Position numbers and translations under genes: made by a program. Below, one piece after another: positions 19,594 to 22,042 of a stretch of DNA of 22,042 bases (position 1 is the first letter of the stretch; each line of letters starts with the position of its first letter). The stretch comes from a virus. Below the pieces are notes generated by a model that ran no database searches, had not been told where the DNA came from, and saw only the letters and a program-made list of their open reading frames with translations. The DNA lies in the IMG/VR virus record IMGVR_UViG_3300023301_000126, positions 1-22,042 of that record. One strand, written 5' to 3'.

Positions 19594-22042
19594 ATGGCAA
19601 ATACTGTTGAAGTTACAGTCAAAGGTATTGATGAAACTACCAAAGTTTTTAGAAAGATAGAAGGAAGTGCAGACAAAGCTTTTTCCAATATCGAATCTGC
19701 TATGAGTTCAATACCTGACTTAGATGTTGATGCTAATGTTGATACTGGCAAGGCTGAAAGTAATCTTGCTGGTATTGAAAGTGCAGTAAGTGGGGCAGAA
19801 GGTTCTATAAAATCTATGTCAGACCCAAAAATTGATGGTAGTAAAGCAGAGCAGGAACTCGAAGGTGTTGGTGATGCAGCAGAAGATGCACAAGACTCCA
19901 TTGACGGCATAGACATGGGTGGTATATTAGGTGGACTTGCTGCAGGAGGTGGACTTGCAGGAGCTGTTAGTAAAGCTATGGATGTTTCCAGCATAAATAC
20001 TCAGATTGAAATATCGATGAACATACCTAAGGAATCAGTTGAAAGTGTTAAGAATTCCATCAAAACAGTTGAGACATATGGGGTAGATGCTGAGAGTGCA
20101 ATGGAAGGTGTCAGGAAACAATTTGCACTTAATGCTGATGCAAGTGATAAATCCAACAATAGTATTATCAAAGGTGCAGGAGCAATGGCTTCTGCTTACA
20201 GCGAAGTAGATTTCTCAGAACTAATCCAAGAGACTAACGAGATAGGTAAGGAGCTTGGTATAAGCAACAAGGAGGCACTAGGATTGACCGACAGTCTAAT
20301 CAAGACTGGATTCCCTCCAGGAGAGATAGACATCATTGCAGAGTATGGGAAACAACTTACAGATGCAGGTTATGCAGCAGGAGAAATCCAAGGAATCATA
20401 GCTGCAGGTGTCGATACAGGAACTTACAATATTGACAACCTATTGGATGGTCTTAAAGAAGGAAAAACTCTAATTGGTCAATTCGGAACTGGTGTAGGTG
20501 ATGCCACAACAGAGCTATTGCAAGGTACTGAAATATCAGCAGGACAACTCCAGGAATGGGGTAAGGCAGTAGCAAAAGGTGGAGACGCAGGAAAGCAAGC
20601 CATGCAGGAAGTCGCCACAGCCTTGGATGGAGTAGAAGAGGGTACAGTTAAGAATCAGTTAGGTGCTAAATTGTTTGGAACTATGTACGAAGACCAAGGA
20701 AGCAACATCACAGATGCATTGTTGAATGCAGAAAGTGCCACCACGAGCCTAGCAGATGGACAGAAGGGTGTAAATGAGGCAGTCAAGTCCATGGACACAT
20801 CTCCTGCAGTGCAGATGAAGCAAGCCATGAGTGACTTGAACACGACACTAGCACCATTGTACAAGAAGATTGCAAAAGTTGTATCTACAATATCTACATG
20901 GGTATCTGAGAACCCTATATTGACAGCAACCATTGCTGCAATTGCGGTTTCAATAGGTATCATCACAGGAGCAATCATGTTATTGACACCAGTGGTTGCT
21001 GGAGTTAGGACAGCTATGATGCTATTCAATACGACAATGTTGGCAAATCCTATAGTATGGATTATTATAGGTATAATAGCACTGATTGCTATAATAGTCC
21101 TCCTGTGGAAGAATTGGGATTCAGTTAGTGCATTCCTGGCAAGTTCTTGGGAATGGATTAAACAGACAGCGATGACAGTGTTCAATGGATTGGTTGCCTT
21201 TTTCAAGGTAGTTTGGAACATTATTAAAGTGGTATTCATGACTGTATTGAATGTGATTAAGACTGTAATTATGACTGTATTTAATGTAATTAAAACTGTA
21301 ATCATGACCATATGGAATGGTATAAAAGCATTCTTCACAATAGTGTGGCAAGGAATCCTCGCTGTTATCAAGACTTCTATTAATATAGTTAAAACAGTAA
21401 TCATGACCGTATTTAATGTTATTAAAACGGTTATCACAACCATATGGAATGGTATAAAAGCATTTTTCTTACTGGTATGGCAAGGGATCATTATTGTTAT
21501 AAAGACTTATATAAATATAGTTAAAACAGTAATTACAACTGTATTTAATATTATCAAGACTGTAATTACAACCATCTGGAATGTGATCAAAACTGTGACA
21601 AGTACAGTTTGGGATGCAATTGTAGCAGTGGTTACTAGAATAATAAACGGATTCAAAGTAATTATCACAACAGTATTCAATGTTATCAAGACGGTTATCA
21701 CAACCGTTTGGAACACAATTAAATCAGTATCAAGTACTGTTTGGGATGCTATTGTATCAGTAGTTACTGTAATAATAAACCGCTTCAAAACTGGTATTTC
21801 CAATATATTCAATGCTATAAAGAGTGTTATTACAACCGTCTGGGATACAATTAAGAGCGTTTCATCTACTGTTTGGGATGCTATTAGTGGAACAATTAGT
21901 GGAATTATTGATGGTATTAGCTCAACTGTATCTAGTGTTTTTAATACCATAAAGGATACTATCAAAGGGGTTTGGAATAGCATTAAGAGTACTACAAGCA
22001 GTATCTGGAAAGGGATTGTGAGTGCAGTCAAGGCTCCAATCA
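19594..22042 (+). CDS. Tail tape measure protein (3' end outside window)
   Basis: ATG 19594 follows AGGTGAG. The frame is open for 816 codons to the window edge. N-terminal residues form a beta start (NTVEVTVKGIDETTKVF), then coiled-coil and Gly/Ala stretches (GGILGGLAAGGGLAGAV). A central helical part (about 125-430) holds EVATALDGVEEGTVKNQL. Two hydrophobic segments at about 440-472 and 485-510 (VWIIIGIIALIAIIVLLW) are typical of tape measure proteins, which set tail length and help deliver DNA across the host membrane. From residue 544 on the protein is a perfect-register array of 11-residue repeats. Size, position after G-T and these features make the call firm. The C-terminus is not visible. 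Confidence 0.93.
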   Translation, partial: MANTVEVTVKGIDETTKVFRKIEGSADKAFSNIESAMSSIPDLDVDANVDTGKAESNLAGIESAVSGAEGSIKSMSDPKIDGSKAEQELEGVGDAAEDAQDSIDGIDMGGILGGLAAGGGLAGAVSKAMDVSSINTQIEISMNIPKESVESVKNSIKTVETYGVDAESAMEGVRKQFALNADASDKSNNSIIKGAGAMASAYSEVDFSELIQETNEIGKELGISNKEALGLTDSLIKTGFPPGEIDIIAEYGKQLTDAGYAAGEIQGIIAAGVDTGTYNIDNLLDGLKEGKTLIGQFGTGVGDATTELLQGTEISAGQLQEWGKAVAKGGDAGKQAMQEVATALDGVEEGTVKNQLGAKLFGTMYEDQGSNITDALLNAESATTSLADGQKGVNEAVKSMDTSPAVQMKQAMSDLNTTLAPLYKKIAKVVSTISTWVSENPILTATIAAIAVSIGIITGAIMLLTPVVAGVRTAMMLFNTTMLANPIVWIIIGIIALIAIIVLLWKNWDSVSAFLASSWEWIKQTAMTVFNGLVAFFKVVWNIIKVVFMTVLNVIKTVIMTVFNVIKTVIMTIWNGIKAFFTIVWQGILAVIKTSINIVKTVIMTVFNVIKTVITTIWNGIKAFFLLVWQGIIIVIKTYINIVKTVITTVFNIIKTVITTIWNVIKTVTSTVWDAIVAVVTRIINGFKVIITTVFNVIKTVITTVWNTIKSVSSTVWDAIVSVVTVIINRFKTGISNIFNAIKSVITTVWDTIKSVSSTVWDAISGTISGIIDGISSTVSSVFNTIKDTIKGVWNSIKSTTSSIWKGIVSAVKAPI
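21223..22041 (+). repeat. Tape measure hendecad array: 24 full 11-residue repeats plus 9 residues, 44-residue superperiod
   Basis: From residue 544 the protein can be cut into 11-residue units (33 bases) such as IKTVITTVWNT with no insertion or deletion. Position 9 of the successive units reads L, then F-W-W-I six times over, ending with I in the last partial unit, so every fourth unit is alike (132-base superperiod). Several 132-base copies are also close at DNA level, for example the two blocks around IKAFFTIVWQG and IKAFFLLVWQG. The array continues past the window edge. Confidence 0.9.

Noticed and set aside
20655-22031. Long minus-strand frames (278 and 174 codons) opposite the tape measure gene
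   Set aside because: They are hydrophobic, repetitive (VITVLITLNTV-like) antisense readings of the hendecad array, which is confidently coding on the + strand. Repeats keep antisense frames open by chance.
21223-22041. CRISPR array or tandem noncoding repeat
   Set aside because: The 33-base periodicity is the coding hendecad of the tape measure protein, with degenerate copies and no spacers.

Overview
The window is part of a tailed-phage (siphovirus) genome or prophage from a low-GC Gram-positive host, most likely a Bacillus/Paenibacillus relative. The reasons are an A+T-rich sequence (about 40% GC by eye), strong AAGGAGG-type ribosome binding sites, frequent GTG/TTG starts, every gene on the + strand with short gaps or overlaps, and a head-gene order that parallels the PBSX/skin elements of Bacillus subtilis. 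I see no integrase, repressor or lysis gene, so lifestyle cannot be decided. The window starts inside one gene and ends inside the tape measure gene.

Layout. (1) 1-1287: very small early genes: a gene end, a two-helix membrane peptide, a stand-alone NrdR-type zinc ribbon and three small proteins of unknown role, closed by an intrinsic terminator at 1348-1377. (2) 1432-6590: a replication/recombination and accessory run: a basic 64-aa protein coupled to a family C DNA polymerase (DnaE) with a degenerate PHP domain, a VOC (glyoxalase-fold) protein, a RuvC-like resolvase, a small HTH protein, a small zinc protein, two small unknowns and an HD-domain hydrolase. (3) 6662-9050: a coiled-coil protein overlapping a large primase-helicase (zinc finger, DnaG/Twinkle-like Toprim primase, VapE-type ATPase). 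(4) 9051-9424: a 374-bp early/late junction without a clear gene, rich in inverted repeats. (5) 9425-19589: one small protein, then terS, terL, portal, Mu F-like minor head protein, a protease-scaffold fusion with internal in-frame starts, major capsid protein, connector/completion genes, tail tube, and tail chaperones G and G-T joined by a frameshift. (6) 19594-22042: the tape measure protein, incomplete, whose visible end is an uninterrupted array of 11-residue repeats.

How the genes fit together: DnaE, primase-helicase and resolvase form a largely self-contained replication/recombination set. The late operon builds an HK97-fold capsid and a non-contractile tail: no sheath gene lies before the tail tube or the chaperones. 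The observations most worth a second look are the four-phase F-W-W-I code in the tape measure repeats, the GAGAG (-2) or CAG-TAA (+1) frameshift, the nested scaffold starts, the enrichment of CAGGAGG/CCTCCTG in both orientations, the near absence of GATC and apparent absence of GGCC and CCGG, and the structured early/late junction. I found no CRISPR array, tRNA, insertion sequence or recognised defence island. All counts were made by hand.
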